Positions 9,577 to 18,447 of a DNA stretch of 64,000 bases are shown here, one piece after another. Positions within the stretch are counted from its first letter, which is position 1. Every line of letters starts with the position of its first letter. The stretch is from NCBI GenBank assembly GCA_023807065.1, contig JAJJLU010000362.1, positions 1 to 64,000 on the forward strand, written 5' to 3'. Position numbers and translations under genes: made by a program. The notes beneath the pieces were generated by a model that made no database searches, had not been told where the DNA came from, and was given only the letters and a program-made list of their open reading frames with translations. This DNA comes from Isotricha intestinalis (Eukaryota > Ciliophora > Litostomatea > Vestibuliferida > Isotrichidae).

Positions 9577-9599
9577 GATTGGGATTGGGCCGATCCCAT
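9577..9599. repeat. Head-to-head telomere-like junction
   Basis: ATTGGGATTGGG (9578-9589, G-strand, right-end orientation) runs directly into CCGATCCCAT (9590-9599, C-strand, left-end orientation). This is the arrangement expected if two telomere-capped ends had been joined and then decayed. The left half closes the arsM segment; the right half opens the segment with the decayed secreted-protein gene. Confidence 0.75.
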
Positions 9600-9702
9600 T
9601 TATATTTTTATAATATTTTTATAATATTTTTAGCTAATATTTATTATATTTTATTAATTATGATAATAAAATAATTATTATTTTTTATTTATAAAGAAGA
9701 AA

Positions 9703-10640
9703 ATGTCATATAAGTCCATTATTAAAATATTCCTCTTTTTTTCTCTTTTTTCATTTTATTAAATCAATTTATATTTATTCAGGGATAAAAACTCTTAATA
9801 AATTTTTATATTATTCAAGATATAAAGAGTATATTAATCAAAATAAAATCAATATATGCTCTTTAAATAATGGTTCAAATTGCTATTTTATTGAAGTTAA
9901 ATATATTATAATTATGATATAATTAAAAGAAATAATAAATAATAAATGAATTAAACTTAAAATTATGAATATAACCAAATTTTACAATGCTTTAATAATT
10001 ATACAAAAAATTATATTGAAAAAAAGTTCAAAAAAAATTGATAAAGAACAAAATTCTGAAGGTGAAACATTTAAATATTTAATGACTTTTGATACTTTTG
10101 ATGAATACACAATCAAAAAAGATAATTTTTTTGGCCAGCAATTATAAATCCAAAATTTTTATGATAAAGAATAGAATTTAGAAATAAAAGGACAATTAAA
10201 AATATCATATGATAAAGAGGAATCAGAATAAATGCTATAGATAATATATATCCTTCCAAAAGTATGGTATAATTGAATCCAAATCTATAACTATATCTTT
10301 TAAAGGAAAAACTTTTATATATAATTTTTTTTATATTAAATCACATAATAAAAATAATAAATCAGAGCAAATATATTTATATGGATATATAGGAATAAAA
10401 TTGTATACTCTTATAGTTTTAATGATAATAAAGAAAGTTAAGAAAATGATTAAAAGTTTTTTTCCTAAATCTACCCTTTTAAATGCATTATTAATTTCTG
10501 GACTTTATGATATTGATAATTTCTCTTTTAATTTCCCAATTAAATAATATGAAGATTCTAATATTTATAATATATATAATTATAAAAATAAAGAATTACT
10601 TATTAAAAATGAAGATATCTGAGTTGTTTATATTATAATT
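9703..10640 (+). pseudogene. Decayed gene for a secreted protein
   Basis: From ATG at 9703 the frame reads a signal-peptide-like start (MSYKSIIKIFLFFSLFSFY), then TAA. A shifted frame continues as IKTLNKFLYYSRYKEYINQ and on through KINICSLNNGSNCYFIEVKYI, and the same frame runs to about 10230 with interruptions TAA, TGA, TAA, TAG, TAA, TAG, for example FDTFDEYTIKKDNFFGQQL then TAA. A second shifted frame is open for about 100 codons (10246-10544), including SGLYDIDNFSFNFPIK, then TAA and YEDSNIYNIYNYKNKELL. I do not recognise the family. Two frameshifts and many stops mean it cannot make the original protein. It fills the segment between two telomere-like junctions. Confidence 0.65.
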
Positions 10641-10855
10641 TAGAATCTATTTTTGACCTTTTATAAATAGGTATTTTTATTATTATATAAAAGAAATCTA
10701 AATAATAATCTTTTAAAAAAAGAAGATTTATTTTCTTTGCACTTTTTTTAATAAATTATTTTCAATAATTTTTATTAATCTCATTAAGAACTATTATAAT
10801 ATGATAATTTAAAATAAATTCAATAATTTAATTTATATAAAATTAGAATTCTATA

Positions 10856-10902
10856 ATGGGGATTGGAGATTGGATATTGGGCCTAATCCCCAATCATCCA
10901 AT
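10856..10902. repeat. Second head-to-head telomere-like junction
   Basis: A degenerate G-strand tract (ATGGGGATTGG, AGATTGG, ATATTGGG; 10856-10881) is followed at once by a C-strand tract (CCTAATCCCCAATCATCC; 10882-10899). The layout is the same as at 9577-9599 and again resembles a right telomere joined to a left telomere. Confidence 0.85.
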
Positions 10903-10971
10903 TATTTTATATATTTATTATTATTTAAATTATATTTTAATGTTTAAAATGAAATGAAATATTATCATTTT

Positions 10972-11388
10972 TTATTCAGTATAAAATCCCCAAACAATAA
11001 CAGTATAATAAAAAATTATACCTTGATAAATATAAGTAACATAATTATCTAAATAAGAATCCCACCATCATTTTGCAACAATAGTTACTCTTCGATTTTT
11101 TTTCTGCAAATAAACTTGAACATTTATTTTATATCTATTACTTTTCCTGAATTTTGTATAAAATCTTTTATTTTGGTTGCTAAAGAATAAGCTTTTTCTC
11201 CATTTTCTTGGTAATTTCTGGAAAATATTTATATATTTCAAAGATTTATTCTACTACTTGTTTCATTCTTTCTTTATCATCTACTTTAATAAATCTATTT
11301 TTAAAAATAATTAAAAAAATAATTATTAAAAATACTTTTTATTCCATTCTGGTTCTTTTGCTCCTAAAACATTATCTTCATCTGCCAT
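10972..11388 (-). pseudogene. Decayed Tctex-type dynein light chain gene
   Basis: Reading from ATG at 11388 on the minus strand gives MADEDNVLGAKEPEWNK, then an apparent 41-nt intron (11335 down to 11295, GTATTT...AATAG), then FIKVDDKERMKQVVE, a TAA stop, and IFEIYKYFPE. After a frameshift it reads NYQENGEKAYSLATKIKDF, and after a second one YKINVQVYLQKKNRRVTIV, AK, a TGA, WWDSYLDNYVTY, and finally IVWGFYTE and TAA. The closing pattern (strand, WDSYLDNYV, VWGFYTE) is that of the Tctex1/Tctex1D light-chain fold used by axonemal and cytoplasmic dynein. With two frameshifts and two internal stops the gene is dead. It lies just inside the second telomere-like junction. Confidence 0.7.
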
Positions 11389-11639
11389 TATTTATATATT
11401 ATTTTAATTGTTGAAATTATTTTTAAAACTGTTTAAAATATTATTTGGAATATTTCTTTAATCATTATTAACTAAATAATCTTTTTCTTTTATAAATTTT
11501 TTTCTCTTATAATCTTAACAAACTAAGTCTTTTCTAGCAAATAAATCTTTTTTTATTCAAGGAAATAATGTATAACCCATTAAATAAAATTATTTTTAAA
11601 TATATTATCATAAAAACAATTTAAAAAAAATCACAGAAA

Positions 11640-12578
11640 ATGTCAAAAAAATTATCTTTCGAATTAGTTGCTGTAAGAGCAAAAAATGATAAAATAAATT
11701 CAATTAAAAAAATAAATTTATGGGGATGTGAATTAGATGATGTATCAATTTTCAGAAAAATGCCAAATTTAGAAGTAATATCATTAAGTGTTAATAATTT
11801 AAAAACATTAAAAGATTTTAAGGAATTAAAGAATTTAAGAGAATTATATTTAAGAAAAAATAATATAAGTGATATAAGAGAATTAAAATATTTATCTAAT
11901 TGTTCTAAATTAAGAACTTTATGGTTAAGTGAAAATCCAATAAGTCAAAATCCAAATTATAGAATTTCAATAATTAAATATTTACCCTTTTTAGATAAGT
12001 TAGATGATATTATTGTTTCAGAAAATGAAAGAGAAATTGCTTCTCAAATGGATAGTAATGAACTTTTAAATAGTTTTTCTTTTCAAAATAATATAAATAA
12101 TATGATGACAAGTAATGATTTTTCTAATAGAAATTTGAATAAAGATTATCAATATAATGACAAAGGAAATTTAAATATTAATGATTTAAATAATAATAAT
12201 AATCCTCTTATGAGTAGTTATGGAGGAAATAATAGTAAGCAACAAATAAATAATAATTATTCGAATTATAATTTAAGAACCAGTAATAATAATTATAATC
12301 CTTATCAAAGTAATAGTTATAATAACGATAATTTTTTTAATCAAAATGATAATTATAATTCAAATTCAAATATGAATAATTATTATGATAATTATAATTC
12401 AAATAATTTAAGAAGTACAATGGGAAATAATGAATTTATGTCAAGTTTTAAAAATATGGATAATAATACTAGTGATAGTAAAGGTATTATAGATTGTGTG
12501 TTAATTTTATTAAATAAATTAAATAATGATCAACTTGGATATGTTAGAAATGTAATAGATCAAAAAATGCAAAAATAA
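11640..12578 (+). CDS. CFAP410: CFAP410 (C21orf2) leucine-rich ciliary protein
   Basis: A 312-residue protein orthologous to CFAP410, a cilium and basal-body protein that partners NEK1 in animals. The N-terminal leucine-rich repeats (about 20-130) match closely: IKKINLWGCELDDVSIFRKM, LEVISLSVNNLKTL, LRELYLRKNNISDI, LRTLWLSENPI, then the LRR cap through LPFLDKLDD. A long Asn/Ser/Tyr-rich linker (about 145-280) has no counterpart in animals. The C-terminal helix (IIDCVLILLNKLNNDQLGYV) corresponds to the helical oligomerisation segment of CFAP410. The start is the first ATG and gives the usual short lead into the repeats. Confidence 0.87.
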   Translation: MSKKLSFELVAVRAKNDKINSIKKINLWGCELDDVSIFRKMPNLEVISLSVNNLKTLKDFKELKNLRELYLRKNNISDIRELKYLSNCSKLRTLWLSENPISQNPNYRISIIKYLPFLDKLDDIIVSENEREIASQMDSNELLNSFSFQNNINNMMTSNDFSNRNLNKDYQYNDKGNLNINDLNNNNNPLMSSYGGNNSKQQINNNYSNYNLRTSNNNYNPYQSNSYNNDNFFNQNDNYNSNSNMNNYYDNYNSNNLRSTMGNNEFMSSFKNMDNNTSDSKGIIDCVLILLNKLNNDQLGYVRNVIDQKMQK

Positions 12579-12645
12579 TTATTTTTTTTTAATTTAAAAC
12601 CTTTAAAATAACAAATAATAATATTTTATATATTTTTTTATTTAA

Positions 12646-14412
12646 ATGGATAATATTCCCGAAGAAAATATATTTGGTGATATTTTTATTCCTTTAGAAA
12701 ATAATTTAATTAGTAAAAAAGAAAATGAAATAGATGAATATGAAGATATGGAAAAAATATTTAATAATGATTATAAAAAATTTAGAGCAATAATTTTTCA
12801 AAATGAATTATTAAGGTTTTTTGTTGTATTAAAAATATCAAAATCTTCAATATTAATAGAAAAAAATTCTAATTTAGGAAAAATAGAAGATTTAATAAAT
12901 AATTTATATATAAAAATTGAATTATCACAAGATATAGAGAAAAATAATATATCTGAATTAAAAGAATTTAATTCAGATATAAATAACTTTGGGAATTTAA
13001 TAACAGAAATAAAAGAAAAATTAAAAAATGAAATATTAATTAATAATTATATGATAAGGAAAAAAATAATTCCAGAAAAAAATATAGCAATAATAGAAAT
13101 AAAAAAGCATATTATAGTTCCATTGAATTATATAAATAAAAATTTAATTTTAAAAATTAGATTATTAAAAAGAAATAATATTGAGTTTATAAAAAAAGTT
13201 CCAATAGATGAATTACCAAATTATAAATATATAAGTGAATTTATAATAATAAAAACATTATATAAAGAAGTTAAAATAATTAAACCATTATGTGTATCTC
13301 ATACAAAACAATTTGATTGTTCACCTGAAAAATCAATAATAACAATAAAAATAGAAAATATAACTTCATCAATAAATTATATAGATGAGTCTTTAAAAGG
13401 AAATTCTCTTTTAATTAAAAATTCAATAAATGAATTTGATGATGAAGAAAATGAAGAAGAAAATATTTTTTTATCTTATCCTATTTCTTTTCTTATTAAA
13501 GATATTAAAATTTTAAAAGATAAAACTACAATAGATAAAAAAATGACTTTGTATATTGATAAGTTTGAACAACATTCTGATAATGATGAATTTCCAATTT
13601 CAATTGATTCTATATTATTTAATATTGTTAATAAAGATTATCCTATTGAAATTAAACCTGGAGAAGAATATAATATATCTTTAAAAATAGAAAAAGGAAA
13701 AAATATTTTTGAAAGTGATATTAATTCAAAAGATTCATCAAGTGACGAAGAAGAAGAAGGAAAGAAAAAATCGATTTTTTCTATTTTATCTTTTAAAAAA
13801 AAGCATAAAATTACTTCTTCAAATTTAGAAAAATTTTCAGAAAATAATTCTATAAATGTTTTATCTAAAATGGTTACTTCAATGGTAGATTCTAATGAAG
13901 AAAAAATAAATAATGATGAAATTGTAAAATTAAGATTAAATACTCCAATATTACTTTTTTTAGATAATAATAATAATATTTATGATAATATTATGATGAT
14001 GATTTCAATGAAATGGCAAACTGATATTTTTCATAAATTACATATTAAAGTTAAAATTATTGAAAAAGAAATTAAAATATTTAAATTTTTTTCTGTTATT
14101 CTTTCAATTAAAAATACAACTGATAAAACAAGTGAATTTTATATTGAATTTAATGATTCTATTCAAGATTTAAATATTGAAAATAATGATGAATTTATTA
14201 AAAAACCTAATGATAATCTTCCGGGAATAATAAATGAATTTAAAAAATATAATATTGGAAGTTTAAATCCTAATGAAAAAAAAGATATTAAAATTAGATT
14301 TTATCCTATGAAAAAAGGTGATTTATATCCTCCAACTTTTAATATTTTTGATAAAGTTTTTAATCAAAAGTTTTTTATTGTTTTCACAAATAAAATCTTT
14401 GTTGAAAATTAA
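12646..14412 (+). CDS. Beta-rich protein, possibly TRAPP accessory-like
   Basis: A 588-residue protein without a clear assignment. It reads as a series of beta strands with Ig-like character: KPLCVSHTKQFDCSPEKSII at about 223-242 followed by TIKIENITSS, and a C-terminal IGSLNPNEKKDIKIRFYPMKKG leading to DLYPPTFNIFD. Such strand pairs are seen in TRAPPC13/TRAPPC14-type proteins, but the match is only at the level of pattern. An acidic Ser/Glu/Lys-rich insertion occupies about 360-390. No membrane segment or signal peptide is present. It follows CFAP410 by only 67 bases on the same strand. Confidence 0.6.
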   Translation: MDNIPEENIFGDIFIPLENNLISKKENEIDEYEDMEKIFNNDYKKFRAIIFQNELLRFFVVLKISKSSILIEKNSNLGKIEDLINNLYIKIELSQDIEKNNISELKEFNSDINNFGNLITEIKEKLKNEILINNYMIRKKIIPEKNIAIIEIKKHIIVPLNYINKNLILKIRLLKRNNIEFIKKVPIDELPNYKYISEFIIIKTLYKEVKIIKPLCVSHTKQFDCSPEKSIITIKIENITSSINYIDESLKGNSLLIKNSINEFDDEENEEENIFLSYPISFLIKDIKILKDKTTIDKKMTLYIDKFEQHSDNDEFPISIDSILFNIVNKDYPIEIKPGEEYNISLKIEKGKNIFESDINSKDSSSDEEEEGKKKSIFSILSFKKKHKITSSNLEKFSENNSINVLSKMVTSMVDSNEEKINNDEIVKLRLNTPILLFLDNNNNIYDNIMMMISMKWQTDIFHKLHIKVKIIEKEIKIFKFFSVILSIKNTTDKTSEFYIEFNDSIQDLNIENNDEFIKKPNDNLPGIINEFKKYNIGSLNPNEKKDIKIRFYPMKKGDLYPPTFNIFDKVFNQKFFIVFTNKIFVEN

Positions 14413-14478
14413 AATAAAACAAAAAGAAATAATAAATTATTTAGAGAAATATACTTTTCAAATAATACTATTTTAAAC

Positions 14479-15786
14479 TTATAAATTATATTCACATATA
14501 ATTTCAACTTTAAGATTAAATTCAGAATAACAAAATTTAGTAACTAAGTTTCTGATTTTTTGGAATAATTCTAAAATACTTTGATAATGATAAACTCCAT
14601 TTTGAAATTCTCTATATTTTTTAATAATATTCTTAATTTGAGTAACAAATTCTTTATTCATTTGAATATTTTCAAAATATTTCATAGCAGATTCTTGATA
14701 ATTATTTACTTCATCTAAAACAGCTTTATATTTTTCTATAATAATTTCAAATTCAACTGGATTAATTAATTTATATTCTTCTATTCCTTTAATTAAAGTT
14801 TTTTTATATTCAGAAACTAAATTATTTTGAGATTCAAAACATTTTAAAATATGAATAACTTCATTAAAATCTAAATTAGGTAATTCATTGTTACAAAAAT
14901 CTGGTTTTGCTAATAAATTAGCATAATATAATATTTTAGCTCTTTCATTTGAGTTTAAATTTTCATTAAATATTTTTTTTCCTTTTCCTTTAATTCTAAC
15001 TAAATTACTCATTGAATAATAAGGTTTTAACATTTTATTTAATTCAAATTGAATTTGTGAATTAACTTTAACTAAATCAATCATTTTATTTATAAAATCT
15101 AATTTTAATTTTGTTGAACTTTGAGTTCTATTTTTCATATCTTCCATAATATTTTCATATTCTTTATAAGAATTATCTTCTGCAAGTGATTGAATTTCTT
15201 CTTTTAATTTTTTTAAAGGAGTTTTAAACATTGTTTTACTATCTTTAATATATTTTAATAAAGGATGACTCATTTGAACTCTTTTTTGTAATTTAATAAT
15301 AGAATTTTTAATCAAATTTAATGCATTATCTATTATTTTTTTTACTTGATTTATTTTTTCTTCAAACTTCATTTCTGAATGATGAAAATGAGAAATTTGA
15401 TGAAAATGTACACCAAATAATTTTAATCTTTCTTCTACACTTCTAAAAAAATGTTCTACAAATTCTAAATCTAAACATTCTGTAAATTCTTTTAATATCA
15501 TATTTAATAACATTATCATATTATCTATTAATGGTTTATCTGGATAATTATATTCTTTATCATATGAAATTTTTGAATTTGTTGTTTTTGATTCTTCCAT
15601 TAATATATGGTCTAATATTAGGATTTGTTCAAATATTATTTTAAATAAATTGTATATTTCTATAAATCTTACTCTTAGTCCTTCTAAACTTATTTCAAAT
15701 TTTTTACTAAATTGTTGATCTAACCATGGAATGAAATCTTCTGTTTTTAATTTTATTATTTCCTTTTCTTCATTTTCTTCTTCCAT
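14479..15786 (-). CDS. All-helical protein, unknown function
   Basis: A 435-residue protein predicted to be almost entirely alpha-helical, with evenly spread hydrophobic residues and little low-complexity sequence. That points to a folded helical domain more than a plain coiled coil. A His cluster (HFHQISHFHHSE) is near 132-143. The segment ILYYANLLAKPDFCNNELPN at about 285-304 weakly recalls the central part of Mediator subunit 4, but not enough to name it. It converges with the preceding gene, with 66 bases between stops. Confidence 0.7.
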   Translation of the reverse strand: MEEENEEKEIIKLKTEDFIPWLDQQFSKKFEISLEGLRVRFIEIYNLFKIIFEQILILDHILMEESKTTNSKISYDKEYNYPDKPLIDNMIMLLNMILKEFTECLDLEFVEHFFRSVEERLKLFGVHFHQISHFHHSEMKFEEKINQVKKIIDNALNLIKNSIIKLQKRVQMSHPLLKYIKDSKTMFKTPLKKLKEEIQSLAEDNSYKEYENIMEDMKNRTQSSTKLKLDFINKMIDLVKVNSQIQFELNKMLKPYYSMSNLVRIKGKGKKIFNENLNSNERAKILYYANLLAKPDFCNNELPNLDFNEVIHILKCFESQNNLVSEYKKTLIKGIEEYKLINPVEFEIIIEKYKAVLDEVNNYQESAMKYFENIQMNKEFVTQIKNIIKKYREFQNGVYHYQSILELFQKIRNLVTKFCYSEFNLKVEIICEYNL

Positions 15787-16024
15787 TAATTAAATAATTT
15801 TAATTAAAAATATATAATCAATATTATTATATTTAAAATTTTTTTTTTTTTTTTGAAATTAATTTAATTTTCTTAGTTAAATGAAAGAAGTCATTTCAAA
15901 ATAATAAATCATAAAGTATATATTCATATTTTTATGTTATTTAAAATAAAAATAATTTAAATACACTTTAAAATTTTGAAAAAAAATTATTTTTTATTCT
16001 ATGAAATAAATTAAATATACTTAA

Positions 16025-17050
16025 ATGAATATAGAATCTATGAATAATGATCATCAAGAAAACATTGAAAAGAGGATAATATATAAAAAAAATGAATATA
16101 AAATTGTTATTAATTTCTCTTCTGAGAATTTTACTTTTAATCTTCATCAAATTCATCCTTATATTATTTATGAAAATATTTTTTCTTTTAAAGATTTACA
16201 GGGATTCCAATTATTTGATGCGAAAAAAGATTTAAAAGAAATATTTTATTTATTGTTGGAAAAAATCGAAAAACACTCTTTTGAAATAGAAAAAAATGAT
16301 AAAAATATAAAATTTATAATATTACATGAAAATGATAGAATTGAATTAGATTTATTAAAAAAAGAAACAAATTCAAACGATTTAATTGATTTATTATTAG
16401 ATGAAGTATACTTTATAAAACAAAAACTATCAGAAGAAATAAATAAATTAAAAATTGAATTAAAAATAAAAGATAATAGAATAGAAAATTTAAATACAAG
16501 AATTAATTTATTAGAAAAAGAAATATTTTGTTATGATCAAGAGAATAGTAGATTTAAAACATTTAATAAAGATTCTGGTTTAAAAATGTTAACAGGAAAA
16601 GAAGATGATTATAATTATTTATATCAAGAATCACAATTTATAAATAATCATCTGAATTATAATAATTTATCATGTGAAATTATTATAGATAAAAAAATAC
16701 CTGTTAAATTAAAATCTAATTATCAAGGAAAAAAAATACCAGTTAAAGTAAATATTAAAGTTAAAAATAATGGAATTATTCCTATTCCAAATGGATGTAT
16801 ATTAAAATGTAGTAAAGATAATGAATCAGATTTTATTATTATGGATACTTTATTTAATGGAGAACAAATATTACCTAATCAACTTTTTTATGCTACTATC
16901 TTTTTATTTTTTAAAAATATTAATGATATTAAAGAAGGAATTAATGTTTTTCACTTTTTTTTATATCATGAAAAATATGGACGAATTGGTAATGAAGGTT
17001 TGATTCAAATTGAAGTTGTTGATGATACCAAAAATAAAGTAAATGAGTAA
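16025..17050 (+). CDS. Coiled-coil protein with NBR1-like Ig domain
   Basis: A 341-residue protein in three parts. Residues 15-115 form a beta/alpha N-terminal domain (YKIVINFSSENFTFNL, then FKDLQGFQLF, then FIILHENDRIELDL). Residues 120-170 form a coiled coil. Residues 215-335 form a beta sandwich with VKLKSNYQGKKIPVKVNIKV, KNNGIIPIPNGCILKCSKD and a final GLIQIEVVDD, resembling the four-tryptophan Ig-like domain of NBR1 (which reads roughly KNTGTxxWP-GxxL) but lacking most of the tryptophans. The role is unknown. It is divergent from the preceding minus-strand gene. Confidence 0.65.
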   Translation: MNIESMNNDHQENIEKRIIYKKNEYKIVINFSSENFTFNLHQIHPYIIYENIFSFKDLQGFQLFDAKKDLKEIFYLLLEKIEKHSFEIEKNDKNIKFIILHENDRIELDLLKKETNSNDLIDLLLDEVYFIKQKLSEEINKLKIELKIKDNRIENLNTRINLLEKEIFCYDQENSRFKTFNKDSGLKMLTGKEDDYNYLYQESQFINNHLNYNNLSCEIIIDKKIPVKLKSNYQGKKIPVKVNIKVKNNGIIPIPNGCILKCSKDNESDFIIMDTLFNGEQILPNQLFYATIFLFFKNINDIKEGINVFHFFLYHEKYGRIGNEGLIQIEVVDDTKNKVNE

Positions 17051-18447
17051 TTTATTTTTGGTGTAAATTTTGTTAAAAACTTATTTATTATGTTCTTATA
17101 AAATATATACAATAATAAATAAAATTTATTTAAATAATTATCTAAATAAATTATTATATTTCAAGTTTAAATGCCTTGGCTTCTATTAAATAAAATTTAA
17201 ATTTGAAAAAAGATTTATAGCTATTAATATTCTATTATTTTGTCTTTTCTTAATAATTTTGTATTAAAGAAACTTTATTAATTTGAATAAAATTAATTTT
17301 TGTTATTTTTTCATTATAGCAAATAAATTTTGTGAAATATGAATAAAAATTTAACATTTAGGGTTTTGTTAAAAATTCATAGACATTGAATTTTTACATT
17401 TTTCATTGAATAAAAGGTATTGATTAATGTTGATTCAAAAGAAAACCAATTTTTATATAGATAATAATTATTTTAAATAGGAGAATTTAATTATATTTTT
17501 AATTTATTTTTAAAAAATTATAACAATTAATGAGTTTAAAATGTTAAAAATGTACTAATTAATATTTTCTCCTAAATAATTAAAATTCCTAGTTAAGCAT
17601 ATACAATCTTTAAAACACTTAAAAAAATTTCTCAAAGAATAAGATTTTATATTTCCATTAAAGATTTATTATAAATTATAATCTTTTATGAAATAATTAT
17701 TCTTATTATTCATATAAATTTTTTTCTTTTTATTTATTTGATTTATGGTTAATAATTTGTAATATTTGTTTTTAGCATAACTTAATGATGAAGAATAGAA
17801 TTATAAGCTGTTGTTAAAATTAAATTATTAAATTTTTGTATAATTTTATTTTTATTTTATAAATAAAAATTAAGAGAATCAATATATGAAACAAATTATA
17901 TTTATTTTATAACAATTATAAAACCTATTGAAGTTTTATCTTTTTTAATACAATTATAAAGATAATACATTCAATTTGGTAATATTTGATATAAAATATG
18001 ATTCATATAAATTATATTTTTCATTTAACTTACTAAACCCTAGAAATCAAGATCTTTATAGAAATTATCAGATTGAATTTTATTGAATTATTTTAACCAT
18101 AATAATATAAATTTATCTTAAATCTAAAAATCTCTAATTTTCAGGGATTTAATTTATTTTAATATTCAATTATATCAATTAAAAATATAAACACACAAAC
18201 AATAACATTTATTTTATTATAACTGGTTTTTATTTTTTATAAAAGAAAATTATGTAATATGTATTAATTATTAAAAGTATTTTTCATCAAATTATGTAAA
18301 AATTATAAATCAAAAAGATAAATTTAAAAACCACTAATGATTGGATTTAAATAAATAAAAATTAATAAAAATAGTAAAATGAAGTATATGTAATTTTCTA
18401 ATGAATGTTAAAATATAATAAATAAACTAAAATTTTAAAATTAATAA
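17051..18447. other. Long intergenic region, no gene seen
   Basis: About 1.4 kb of AT-rich DNA upstream of the flippase gene. I scanned for interrupted frames like the relics elsewhere in the window and found none convincing, and no tRNA-like or telomere-like sequence. Confidence 0.55.

Noticed and set aside
11208..11414. 68-residue plus-strand frame
   Set aside because: It lies opposite the Tctex-type relic, which explains the sequence better; its start is not an ATG in good context.
14479..15786. Assignment as Mediator subunit 4 or an ALIX-like protein
   Set aside because: Only one short stretch resembles MED4 and the rest does not align in order; naming it would overstate the evidence.
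17051..18447. A hidden spliced gene in the long gap before the flippase
   Set aside because: No stretch shows the Asp/Glu/Gly/Pro-containing composition of the other genes or relics; stops are dense in all frames.
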